A stretch of DNA of 64,000 nt, from NCBI RefSeq assembly GCF_963678635.1, contig NC_087071.1, positions 36,261,680 to 36,325,679 of the forward strand, read 5' to 3'. A program made the position numbers and the translations under genes. The notes below the pieces were generated by a model. The model had not been told where the DNA came from, did no database searches, and worked only from the letters and a program-made list of their open reading frames with translations. Every line of letters begins with the position of its first letter. The first letter of the stretch is position 1. Source of the DNA: Symsagittifera roscoffensis. Its lineage: Eukaryota > Xenacoelomorpha > Acoela > Convolutidae. Positions 41,331-53,679 of the stretch are shown piece by piece.

Positions 41331-43900
41331 ACAAAATAACACGACGACGTGGGAATGGTTACTCCCATTAAATTGGAAATGGATTTGGAATAGAAACGAA
41401 ATTTAAAAATAATAGTAATTCAAACAGTATTACTATAGAGCACTTAAAATTGACTTATCATTAACAGCAGTAACAACACAAATAACTCAAAAATACGGGC
41501 CAAAAGACATCTTGGAAACTCGATCTGTTTTGGGAACGGTTTTTGAATTACCGATGCTTAGCTTCTGGGTTGAATGTTATAACTAAGGCTTGGGAGCAAA
41601 GTTATACGAAACAATAAGCCAAAAGAAAAGGCATTACACTTTCATAAGTAAAAGCAAATCTAGTGCACAAAACGTGAGCGTCAGTATTCTTTGAAGTTCA
41701 ATTTTAGAACTTATTGCTCATCATTTATATAAATGATTTTTGTGGTGAAACACAATCAGAATTGATTTTATACGCCACTGCCACAATTTTTAGTATCAAG
41801 TGAAAGAGATCAAAGAAGTCAAAAATCAGCTGAATGCATCATGCAAATTAACAGCATGTCTTGAGCCAGCAAAACGGCGTTGATTGCCTACTAAACCATA
41901 GCATAATTTTTTTAGAGAAAGAAACCTGAGTGGACGAAGTATTCAAACTGATAACATAGAAAATAAAATTAGGAAGTTCTTCAGGTATTTAAATGCTATT
42001 ATCGACAAGATTTTTTTTGTTTATGATTGAGTTATGATTTTCTCACTACTTTTAATTACATTTATTACTTTTAATTACACTATTTGTTACTATGAGAGTG
42101 ATTGTTCCGATCATTTGAAAAATTGCGAGGAATTTGTTTTAGAGTGTGTTTTTGTTTTAATGTTTTTTATTTATTTTTATTTTCCACGCAAAATTAGCTA
42201 CCACAAGTAATCATTGGAGAGAGGTACGTGATACGTAACTTTAAAGACCTTTCAGTCGTGATTCGAACGAAATTTAAAAATTGAAAAAAAAAAACGGTTG
42301 GAAATTTTTGTTCATTAAAAAGATCCAAGGTCTGTTACGGAATCGACTTCAAATTTTGAAAAAAAAGAACAATTTATTACAGGAAACTAGATGAGCGTTA
42401 ACGCCAATTAATCAAGTTCTCAAAAAACGGAACATGAAGTGTTTGAAAAACTTGGAAAATTAGTGAAATTAACCAGAACTGAGAAACTTTTCGATTTTTT
42501 TGAAAGCAAAATAAGATGGACAAAAACAAGCTGCTTCTACACGTATCATTTTCAGCTTAAAGAACATCAATTTTTGGTGAGAATTTCATTAATTAGTAGC
42601 TGGTTTTCATTTCACAGATGAGCATTTCGCAGATGATGAACGCGTCAGAAAAAGGGACGCTTCTTTTTTAGGTATTCGACTAACTGACCTTTCAAAGGAG
42701 CTTTTAAGCACGAAAATAACAGATTAGTGGACGCAACTATATTGAGTTTTATTTCAAGAAGAGAAACTCGTTGCTTTGATATCTTTCGTCATTGAGTTTA
42801 TCTTTAGCGCCTGGAAACCATCCCTTATGCCCTAATTTTTGTTCATCAGTTTGTAATAAGCGTCAAATATCAAATAAGCACCATCATTATTTAAAATGAG
42901 CATGTTTCAAATATTACAATAATTTCTGGATTGAATTTAATGGTTATAAAATCAGTTAGTTCCTCGAGCTTACAAAAAAGTCCACCAGGATTCGAAAACG
43001 TTTTTTTTAACTACACTGGATGTTCTGGTTTGCAAAATTATCCATTTTATTTTACGTACATCATATCTCTTGAGATAGTTTTTTTCTCGGTAGTAACTCC
43101 CCCGTAAGAGAGTGCAATGGTGTCAATTGGGAGGGGTTTCAGCTCTAACACGAGCAGTTATGCTTGACCCTTATAACAAGTTCTTAGAGCGTCTTCGAAA
43201 ATTGGAAAGGGCGATATTTTTCACTTGTCGATCCATTAGTTTTTTTTGTTTCTCAAATCTATGGTTTGAATAATTTGCGCTGGTGTTTATCTCTATATGT
43301 TTCGATAATCTTCTTTTTGGCTGTAGAGGTCTAAACATGATTCGTGGATGACTTTTTAGGTTGATCAAAGTTTGCGAAAGGAAGTTCTGATTAGTTGACA
43401 ACTCATTTGACAGTTACTCTATTTTCGCTAAAATAAGTATTTGAGAATTGATTGCTACAAATTAGTTAATTTAGGAATTTTATGAAAATTTTGGAGCGCA
43501 GAAGAGAAATATAAAGCTTTATCTCGGTTCTTTTCATAATTTTGATCGATGAGAAGACTCAAATGATTTCAGATTAGGGAATCCTATGGTTATCCGATCA
43601 GTTTCGAGAAAGTAACTTGTTTTCGTTTTCCTTTTAATTTTCTAAACTCGTTAATTTGATGAAAACTTGTCAAATCTTTTTCTCTCAAAAATTTTTTGCT
43701 TTTTGATTTGATAACCATTAAAGATTTTGATTTAAGCATTCGAAACCGATAATTGGTGCCCTCTTAGTTTCGGAGAAAATTTTTTCCCTTGTTTTTCAAA
43801 GTTCAGACTTTTGTTTTTAGTTTTGACAAATCATCTCAACCATACGGTAACATGTAATGTTGAATACGATTCGTTTCTACGGCCATTACAAAAACGACGC
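41331..43900. other. Intergenic, nothing recognised
   Basis: AT-rich, no supported gene, RNA or repeat. Confidence 0.45.
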
Positions 43901-43924
43901 GCAGTAATAGCTTTTTTTTCTAAT

Positions 43925-46900
43925 CATGATTCGATAACGTTTTTTGCTCCTATGATCATTGGGTTTCCTGGGTGTGCATGCAGTTTTGATCATAAATTTA
44001 GCTTCCAATATTGATATTCAGTTCTACTTGTTTTCGATCGAAATAAATTAAAATTTTTTGTCAAAAAATGAAATTAAAATCAAAATTATTTTGTTAGACT
44101 TTTGAAAAATGTTCTCAATTGTATGACACCATTTTTTGTTGAAACCGACGCTCACTTCAGTTTCAATTTTGATGTCAAAGATTTATCAATGTTGTTATGC
44201 CTTAAACTTTCGTTTTGAAACTCCAACTAAGGTCTGTATTGGAGAATATAATTGATTGAACAGCCCACTTGGCCGGATAGATTGAAAAACGTATGGTTCG
44301 GCGATGACAAAAGAATCAAAACATTCTGATAATATTGAAAATAATTGAGCAATGCGTTTTGTCTTGCATCGTTATAAGTTTGAATTACTAACAAAAGTCG
44401 CACTAATCTTTTCTCCCAGAGACCTTGTACAGTTCATTCAGGTTGTCTAGCTGTGAAAAAATAATCTAATGTTTTTGAATCATGATATTTAAATTTTATA
44501 TTTAAAGGTAAAACGCATTGTTTTCTTCGACCGTTTCTGCTAATAGAATCGATTTTCCTGTTTCTTGCAATTCTTTCTGCATGAACCAGATTCAAAAATG
44601 TTAAATTCAAAAAGGCTAATAGAATTCATGAATCTGCCAAAGAAACTTCTCTGTTGTAGAGAATGAATGCTCGACTGATTTATTTCAAGCAAAACTTCCA
44701 GGTTAATTAGTTTTGTGTTTGAACGGATTCAGGAAAAATTTAGGAAAAATTACAAGTTTAATGATTTTTGTCATGCAGCAGGATATTAAGTTCAAAGGTT
44801 TTTCAAGGTGACAAGATAATCCCTGTGTTTTCTCGGACCACTTCTTTTAAAGAATTAAAGTTCCTGTTTCTTGTAGTTCTTTCGGCATGAAACAGATTAA
44901 AAAAATGGAAAGTGCAAAAAGACTAATTTCATTCGTGCATTGGCCAAAAAAAACTTTTCTGTTGTAGAGTATGCTCAACTGAATTGCTTCAAACGAAAAT
45001 GCTCAACGAATTGCTTAAAACGAAGATTTTTGTCATGCAGCAGGACATTATCTTTTTAGTTTTTTCTTTGAGAAGGTAATCCCTGTGTCAAATATTTTTT
45101 CAAATTTTTGAACTCGGTTAAACTGTAGTCAGAAAAAAAACATCGTCTTAAGTACCAGCAAAAAAACTAAGGTGAGCTCAACAGGATACACGGCGCATTT
45201 TTTTAATAAGCTCGCTGGGCTGGTTGGCGATTTACCTTCATTAATTGATATTGTGATTTGAAAAAGAAGTGGCGTTATGTGTGAGATAGGAGATACTCAT
45301 TGTTCATACAATTTTCTGTCGTTGACGTTGTTCTTCTATTGGGAACAGTCTGTTGGAGTCTTGGAGTTATCTCTGTTTTCCATTGGATATAATTCGATGT
45401 TGGCTAAAACTTGAAAGAAAGATCTGTGAAATTCTCAGGTTATTGAAGTATCACTGTTACAGCATTGAAGAACGACCAGTTCAAAATAATGAAATTTTCT
45501 TTACAGCAGAGCGGCCGATCCAGATATTTCTATGCTTTGCAGTTGCTTTAGTAGAAAACCAGTGATTTCGTTTTGCACAACTCAGTCAAAATATTTTGCG
45601 GTCAAATTTTTATAGCAATTTGTGAGACGCGGTGAGAAATAATCCGTCTAAAAACCGGTACCAAATAGATACCGTCAATATCATGCAGAGCTAGTAGAAT
45701 GAGTTTTAAGAACTCGTAAATAAGAATCCTAACACCTCGTAAATAAAAAGAAAACTTGTAGGTAATAAGATGCCAGGACAGTTGCAAGACATTATCACAG
45801 ACCTGACTTGTTTGTGACATTTGCCTGCTACCCGCTGTTAACTGAATTTCAAAATCGCCTGACCCATGTTCAAACAGTTTCATCCCCAATTTGCGTTTCT
45901 GTAAGATTGTTCATTATAAAAAGAAAGTTTTGAAGGATAAATTGCTTCAAAAGGCGAATTTTTTTGATTTTTTTTGGGAAAAAATTTCGTTGAAAACTTA
46001 CCAAATTTTTAATGTTTGCAGATTGATTTTGTTCTAAATAGATATTTTTTCAAAATTGGCTGCCCTTATTTTTGTTATCGATTTCCAGTAAAATATGTTG
46101 TCGCTTGCTCAAGTTCTTTTGACTCTAAATCAGAGAAATGAAGAAAAAAAATGCCTCAAAGAAAGATGACATATCAACAACCTAAAAACCGCTAACGGCT
46201 GAACTATATAATTGCCTGAAAATATTTGACACTAAGGAACGTTTAAATTCTACTGTCCTTAGATGCATGGTTCAAAGATATTGCGATAAACTGAACAAAA
46301 TCACCAAGCTTGGTAAATAGCAAATTTTCAAAGAGCTTTCTGCCAAAACAGTTTTTTGCGAGACTACTATCAATTGTTGGGATTCATACTTTTTGGACAA
46401 CTAATACCCTGCAGTCCTTACTTATTTCATGACTCATGTACTTAATTAAAAGTCCATAACTTTCTTTTGATTTTTCAAGATGATTAAAAACTAATAAGTA
46501 GCATATGAGCAACTATAAGTCGAATGTTTCAATTATTTATCTTCGAAAAAGTGTGTTTCAAGGGAACTGTAGACAAGTTTTTCAATTGATTGATGAAGAG
46601 GTTGATAGAACTGCAACCTATCAGAAATTGAGAAGACTGTGCCCGTCTGTTCACTGTTTCGATTTCTTTTAACCGATTTCCTTTTTTCTAGCTCTTTTTG
46701 ATCATATACTAAGAGAGCAGCTAATAGTTTTTGCTTAACATCAAGCTGTTGAGGTTATCAGATCAAGGTGAAAACAGAGTTGTCAAAAATTGTGTTTTTC
46801 ATGCCAGAAATCTAAAGATTAACTTAAAATTTTTTATCTTTTTTTGGTTTGTTGTTTCTAGAACAGGCGTCATAAAATTTGGCAAAAACCAAAAAGATCA

Positions 46901-47655
46901 CCAAAATCACTTGGTTGTGTGTTCGCTTTTTACTATTGTATTTGAGAAATGTAATATGTGCAAATTTTACTTAATCATAACCACTGTGCTGATGTTCATA
47001 CATTCGTTTGGAAATGATAACTTGGTGGCAATGGTTTGATGAACTCGTTGATATACCATAGGTTTAATTGATATAATTGTTGATTAAACTTAAAGTTTTT
47101 TGTTCTATAAAAATCTTTATTTCTGCTTAAACGCAAGAAATTTTTTCAAGATCAAAAAAAGGGGAGTCAATCTCCTAGAAACTTTTAAAAAATTAGGCAG
47201 GCTGGAAAATGACGGCGAAAGGGATAAACTGTTTCATTGAATTCTGCATGACTGAGAAAACTTTGTGGGACTTTTTGAGTTTGTTAGAACTTGCCAGAAT
47301 ACTGGAACAACTCATGTGTTTTCTTAAGATTCGTCTGCATATCAAGCTCAAACCGAAATTTGACGAGCAGATCAGCCTGTGTAGCGGTGTGAGACTGACA
47401 ATAGTTGATAGGCACGACAAAAACAGATAAAGCACGAACTTAAAATTCGAACGAGTTGAAACGTTCCATTCGAAAAGAAATGGCTACATTTTCTATAATA
47501 ATGACGTTTGCGTTGATCATAATATAAAATTGGGGCCAAACTTAGGTTAACAAATTGGAGTGATTGTGGGATCAACTTGTTCTCTATGGCCAGTTATATG
47601 TAGCAGCGTGCAGAGTGCAAGATTCCAGGTATAGTAGTTTTTGCATCACTTTCGA
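43925..47655 (+). repeat. Large diverged tandem duplication, unit 1 (about 3.7 kb)
   Basis: Matches unit 2 in order at many places: TTTTTTGCTCC…TGATCAT, CCATTTTTTGTTGAAACCGA, CAGGACATTA, TTCTATTGGGAACAGTCTGT, AATCCAGATATTT-type, AAAGATGACATATCAACAAC, CATATACTAAGAGA, AAAATGACGGCGAA, AGTTATATGTAGCAGCGT. It is longer than unit 2 partly because of an internal copy of a block of about 305 bp (44.52 and 44.825 kb, both with TTCCTGTTTCTTG…TTCTTTC). Short coding-like islands are conserved (see findings) but interrupted by stops. Confidence 0.75.
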
Positions 47656-50600
47656 TCAAGATTTGATAATGTTTTTTGCTCCCTTGATCATCTGGTTTCC
47701 TGAGTGCGCATGCAGTTTTGATCAAGGATTAAATTTTCGAAATTTATATTCAGTTTTATCTAATTTTTTTGAACGAAACATTAAATTTTTTTTATTACAA
47801 AAAAAAAAAATTTGTCGGAGTTTTGAATTTTTTTTCAATTGTATGATACCATTTTTTGTTGAAACCGACGCCCACATCAGTTTTGATATCAAAAGTCTGC
47901 CAGCATTGTTATGCCGCAAAATTTCATTTTGGAACTCCAACTAAATGCTGTATTGGAGAATTTCAATCGATTGAACTGCCCACATTGCCGGATAGATTGA
48001 AGATGAAAGAAGCAAAGTTTTCTGATAAAGCCAAGAGAGTTGAGCAATGCATGGAGAAGGTATTGTTTTCTCGGACCACTTCGGACCACTTCTGTTAAAC
48101 AATTAAAGTTTCTGTTTCTTGTAGTTCTTTCTGCATGAACCAGATAAAAAAGTGGAAAGTGCAAAAAGACTAATTTCATTCGTGCATTGGCCAAAAAAAA
48201 CTTCTCTGTTGTAGAGTATGCTCAACTGAATTGCTTCAAACAAAAATTCCAGGTTATTCTAATTTCATGATTGAATGAATTCAGATTTAATAAAAACTAC
48301 TTGATTAAAGATTTTTGTCATGCAGCAGGACATTACCTTTTTAGTTTTTTCTTTGAGAAGGTAATTCCTGTGTCAAATATTTTTTCAAATTTTTGGACTC
48401 GGTTAAACTGTAGTCAGAAAAAAACATCGTCTTAAGTACCAGCAAAAAAACTAAGGTGAGCTCAACAGGATACATAGCGCATTTTTAAATAAGCTCGCTG
48501 GGCTGGTTGGCGATTTACCTTCATCAATTGATATTGTGATTTGAAAAGGAAGTGGTGTTATGTGTGAGATAGGAGATACTCATTGGTCATACAATTTTCT
48601 GTCGTTGACGTTGTTTTTCTATTGGGAACAGTCTGTTGGAGTCTTGGAGTTATCTTTGTTTTTCATTGGACAGAATTTGATATTGGCTAAGAGTTGAAAG
48701 AAAGACCTGTAAAACTCTCAGGTTTTTGAAAATTCAATGTTACCGCAATGATACCATCCAGGTGAAAGTAATGGATTTACTAACAGCGGAGCAGCTAATC
48801 CAGATATTTTTATGTTTTGCGTTTGCTGCACTAGAAAACCAGCGGTTGCGTTTTGTTCAGACTAATCTAAAAGTTTTGAAAAACAGTTCGTCCAAAATCT
48901 GTGTTTGGTAGTTACGTCAATAACATGCAAAGTTTAAAGGATGAGTTTTAGGATTTTACCCTCAAACCTTTGGAATAAACTGAAAACTTATAGATAATAA
49001 GATGCCAGAGCCCATTGCAAGACATCATCACAGACCTGACTCATCTGTAACATTTGTGCGTTACCCACAGTCAACTGAAGTTCAATATTGCCTTACGAAA
49101 GTTCATTCCAATTGACCTTTATGTAAAATTGTTGTACTTCAAAAAGAAGGTTTTGAAGGATAAATTGCTTAGCAAATTTTTTTGAAATCTAGTTAAATTT
49201 TGAAGAATTTCCTATTTGCAGTTTGATTTTGTTCTAAAGGGATGTTTTCTGGAAAATGGCTTCCTTTATTTATATAATGGAATTTCAGAAACAAAATTGT
49301 CACATGCTCAAATTCTTTTGATTCTAGATGAAAAACACAAAAGCGTCAAAAAAAGATGACATATCAACAACCATAAAACCCCTACCGGCTGGAACTTTTG
49401 AATGTCTGAGAAATAGAACGTTTTAACTCTACTGTTCTTTGATGCATTGTTCAAGACTACACTCAACTGTTGGTATTCACAGTGTCGACAATCAGTACCT
49501 TGCATTCCCTATTTACTTTTCGATAAACTGATGCTGTATTTAAGAAAAAGAACCTAAAATATATGCTCATTTACTTAATCAAAGCCCATATTTTTCTATT
49601 GATTTTTTCAAGTTGATTCAAAACTAGCTTATAAAAAATGAGCAGCTATCTTTCGAATGTTTCAATTAATCAACTGAACAAGAAATTGCAACCTATCAAA
49701 AAAGAGAAGACTGCGCCCTTTTGTTCAGTGTTCCCATTTCTTTAAGCCGATTTCTTTTAGTTCAAGATCTTCCTGTTCATATACTAAGAGAACAGCTAAC
49801 AATTTCTGCTGAAAACCAAGCTGTTCAGGCTATTAGAAGAAGTTGAGAATAAAGTTGTCAAAAAGTTTTGTTTTCCATGCCTGAAATCTAAACAAAAACT
49901 TGACAATTTGGTTTTTTCCGGATTGTTCTTTCTGGAACAGACGTTAGAAGATTAGGCAGAAACCAAAAAATTATCACAATCACTTTGTTGTGTGTTCTTT
50001 TTTTACTCATGTATTAGAGAGCAGATCTAGGTACCGATTCTACTTAATCATAAACACTGTGCTGATATTTATACATTCAGTCGGAAATGATAACTTGGTG
50101 ACAATCATTTGACGAACTCGTTGATGTATCATAGGTTTAAATGGTATAATTGTTGATTAAAATTCAGTTTTTTGTTCTCTAAAAAGAAGTGTTTCTGCTT
50201 AAACGCAAAAAAAAATCAAGATTCAAAAACTATTGGAGATAATATCCTAGAAACTTTAAAAACCCTTGGGAAACTAAAAAATGACGGCGAATGTGGTTTC
50301 TTATTTCACAATACCGGATTTCAATTGAATTCTGATAGACTGAGAAAATTTTGTGGGGTCTTTGAGTTCGTTAGATTCTGCCGGGATACCGGAACATATG
50401 ATGTGTCTTCTTAAGATTGGTCTACTTATCCAGCTCATGCAAAAATTTAACCCGCTGAACGGTTTGATATGCTCGGCAAAAAACATATAGTTGCGTGAAC
50501 TTAAAATTTGAACGAGTAGCACTAGATTCCGTGGATGAACATTATTGCCAAAGAAAATGGAAGCGTTCCTTTCAAAAAGAAATGGCTACAATTTCTATTA

Positions 50601-50760
50601 CAAGGGCTATTGCGTTGAATACCGTAATATAAATCTGAGCCAACTTAGCTTAAATGATTGGAATGACGGTGGATCAAATCTTTCCTTTCGACCTGTTATA
50701 TGTAGCAGCGTCCAGAGTGTAAGACCCCAGTTATCTACGTTTTTTGCATCACTGTTCAAA
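47656..50760 (+). repeat. Large diverged tandem duplication, unit 2 (about 3.1 kb)
   Basis: Same landmarks as unit 1. One island is open here: an ATG at about 48771 gives MDLLTAEQLIQIFLCFAFAA then LENQRLRFVQTNLK. The same place in unit 1 has FTAERPIQIFLCFAVALVEN followed by a stop. No domain recognised; not called as a gene. Confidence 0.75.
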
Positions 50761-51289
50761 GCGACGAACTGAATACCAACAACTAGTTTGTCTTGGGGAT
50801 CTCTTGAAGAAATTGTTAAAACAATTATACTGATGCTCATTATTTGAAACTTATTTAGAAATTTATTGTTATGGTAGCTTCAATTCATCTCGAAAAAAAA
50901 ATGTTTTTCGCTTACGGTGATTTAATCAATTTTTGAGAAAGATTTCTTTTTGTACATTTCAAAACACAAACACAAGAGTAACTCAAACGTGTGAAATACT
51001 GATAAAATAAAACTGAAACATTTTTTGAGTTTTTGAACTCCTTGCTGTTAGTGAAAGGCTTAAAAAATGTTCCAAAAGATTGAACGATTTTATGCAGTTT
51101 ATTTGTCCGTTTGATTTTCAAATGCTGCTGTAAGTTAACTAAATTTGAATTTAATAGTTTAATATGAACTTACGTTTGACTGTTTTTTGAGAGTTTTGGC
51201 ATGTTTTGATTCCATTTAGATTCTTTGTTCGTTTCTAAGTAAAATGTATTTCTTAATGTTGAATATTTTATACTTCTGGACTTTCTCCT

Positions 51290-51400
51290 GACCAAGCTGA
51301 TCAAGTAATTTATTTAGCCAGTTATAGGTAGCAGCGTTCACGGTTCAAGACTCTTTCATTAACGTTGTTGCATTTTTGATCAAAACAAAAGGTTAAGTGT
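51290..51400 (+). repeat. Third, short copy of the duplication boundary
   Basis: CCAGTTATAGGTAGCAGCGT and CAAGACTCTTTCATT…GTTGCATTTTTGATCAA repeat the unit boundaries at 47.59 and 50.70 kb. Confidence 0.55.
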
Positions 51401-52135
51401 TAACATGAGTGTTTACTGTGTTTCTAATAAAATTGATAACTGAAGGAATTTAGAAAAAATTTTTGGTTCAATTCAGTAATTGTCTTAAGCTAGAGTTTTT
51501 TATAGTTATGTCTCAGCGTAAAAAACAGTAAGCTTGTTTTGATTTACTTAAACGTTTTTCAGGTTTTGCTGCTTTGAGCAAAAATTAACATGCCAACTGT
51601 AAAAATTGTTTTTCAATTTGTTCTTGTAAACCTGATCTTCATAATTTAAAGTGAAACCCTTTTTGACAGTTTTTTCAGTTTTTTTTCTGGTCGTTTGTGT
51701 ATTTATTTTTTCAGTTATTGTTGCATAAACTTCGTGTATTTTATTTAGCAGCTGCATACATTTTTTTGAAATCTTCAGTTTTTAAAACTAGTTTGATGTT
51801 CGTATAATTTTCTTCCCTGAACAGTCTATTATGCCAATGTTTTTCTCAATCTAGTTCTCCAGGAATCGTAGAGAGTCGTCCAGGATTCTTGGAGATGTCG
51901 ATTTCTACTCTGTTTTCCTAGAGATTTTTATTTTGCTCTATGATGAAACTCTGGTGGACACGGTAGGTTCTTCGAACTAAAAACAAAACAAACTATGAAT
52001 AATTCTGTAATTTTATCTATGTTTATAATTGATTTTGAAATTGAGTTGATTTGCTTTTTGATGCAGAAAATTCTGCATCGGTTTGCTATAAAAATCAGTA
52101 GACATGATAGAAAGCGTGGAATGATACTGAAAACA
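51401..52135. other. Spacer, nothing recognised
   Basis: AT-rich. Around 51860-51900 a small repeat CCAGGAATCGTAGAGAGTCG / CCAGGATTCTTGGAGATGTCG. Confidence 0.4.
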
Positions 52136-52139
52136 ACGC

Positions 52140-52745
52140 CAGTAGAAATCGCCAGATCGAGGAAGGGCAGAGCAGGGTGGGGCGAGGAGTGGAGTTGCAG
52201 GACACAGCAGCGGAGGGTGAGGAGATACAAGGCAAGGTTAAAAGCGCAAAGCAGGTCAGGGCGAAGAGGGGCTTGTAAGGGCAAACGATAGTAGGGAGTG
52301 CAAGGCAGCACAGGCCGAGGAGGTGCCTGACAGATTAGGGCAGCGCAGGGCCGGGCGATGAGGTGCAAGGCCATGGTAGGTGAACGGAAGGCAGCGCATG
52401 GCCAGGCAAGGGGGGTCAAGGCCTGGGTTGGGCAGCAAAAGCCAGGGCACGTCAAAGGACGGAAGGCGAGGGCAGCGCACAAAAAGATGTAGTATTTCAG
52501 CACAAGGCTAAGCAGGGTAGGCAAGGAGGGCAAGGCAGTGTAAGGCAGCTTTAGCAGCTTAAGACAAATCCCAGCAGCGAAAACTAAGCTGAAAAGGGCT
52601 ACGGCAGGGCAGGATAAGGAGATGCAAAACGGGGTAGGGCAGTGCAGGACGGCGCAAAGCAATGCGCCGCGAAGAGCAAGGCAAGGTAGGTCAACGCAAA
52701 GCAAGACAGTTCAAGCTAATACAGTGTAATGCAAAGCAGAGCAAA
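52140..52745. repeat. G/purine-rich degenerate minisatellite
   Basis: Plus strand is built of GGCAG, GGGCA, AAGGC and AGGGC words (for example GGCAAGGAGGGCAAGGCAG near 52518). GC is far above the flanks, with strong G-over-C strand bias. The long minus-strand open frame over it (51928-52704; Cys, Leu, Ala, Pro) is a by-product of the missing A/T stop codons. Confidence 0.8.
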
Positions 52746-52799
52746 AAGGCAGAGATCTATCCTTTCCGCCAGACAAGTGGATAATCAAGCATAAATACA

Positions 52800-53670
52800 C
52801 ATAGCGACCGATGCATTACGCCATCGTTATCCATCCATCTAACCAGCAAGACATCTAGCCATATATCCATCTAGCCACCCAACGTCTATTTTTCAATTAT
52901 CTATCGAGCCATCCAACTATTCAGGTACCCATCCAGCCATCTACTTATTCATTAATCAACCCATTCATTCATTCAGCTGCCTTTTCTCACAATCACCCAT
53001 TAATCAATCCAGTCGGCTTTCCAGTCAGCCATCAATCACATCATCATCCATTTGTCCGTTCTTCCTATCGCTGATTCATCCAGCCGTGCAGCCAACAAAC
53101 CAGCAACCGTTCTTACAACTATCCAAAAAACCATTCAACCAGCCATCTGTGCATCCATCCATCCAGCCATCTGCTCATCCATCCATCCACCACGCGATCT
53201 AACTAGCTCTTTATCCTCCATCTATCTATCCAATCAGCAATCCATCTAGCTTTGTATTGTCCATCAATAGAATCAGCCTGCCTTCCATCTATATGTTCTC
53301 AACTCGTCTGTTTTTTTTTCAGCCAGCCATGAATACCTTCATCTTTTTATCTATCGTCCAACAATCCAACCATCCATACAGCGCGGCATTATCATGTGTC
53401 CATACAACCAGTAATTTATTACGCTTTGCATCATCTAGCCACCCAACTTCCAACCATGCAACTGCCCATCTGTCTAACCACACATCTCTTCAGATATATA
53501 TCGCTCCAACCAGCCAATTAATCCATTACTCCGTCCCTCCAGCAATCAATCGGTCCATTTATCTGCGCATCAATCGATCCAGAGATCAATTCAGTCCAAT
53601 ATCTACCCAGTCATGAAAACAGCCATCTCTTGATCTAGTCATTTATTGATCCGTCCATTTATCCAGCTAT
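52800..53670. repeat. Degenerate CCATC/CCAGC-type tetra- to pentanucleotide array
   Basis: Words ATCCATC, CATCCAGC, AACCAGC, TCCATCTAGC recur throughout. The open frames here are low-complexity by-products. Its right end is repeated at 57593. Confidence 0.8.
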
Positions 53671-53679
53671 TGTCCATCT

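Noticed and set aside
47564-47944. 126-codon frame at the start of duplication unit 2
   Set aside because: The matching frame in unit 1 is broken, and the Phe/Lys-rich middle is an A/T homopolymer by-product. Only the short MIPFFVETDAH island is noted.
51928-52704. 258-codon minus-strand open frame rich in Cys, Leu, Pro, Ala
   Set aside because: It lies over the G-rich minisatellite, where stop codons are rare on this strand. The peptide is repetitive and has no domain pattern.
53052-53616. Plus-strand open frames rich in Ser, Ile, His, Asn
   Set aside because: Low-complexity translation of the CCATC array.
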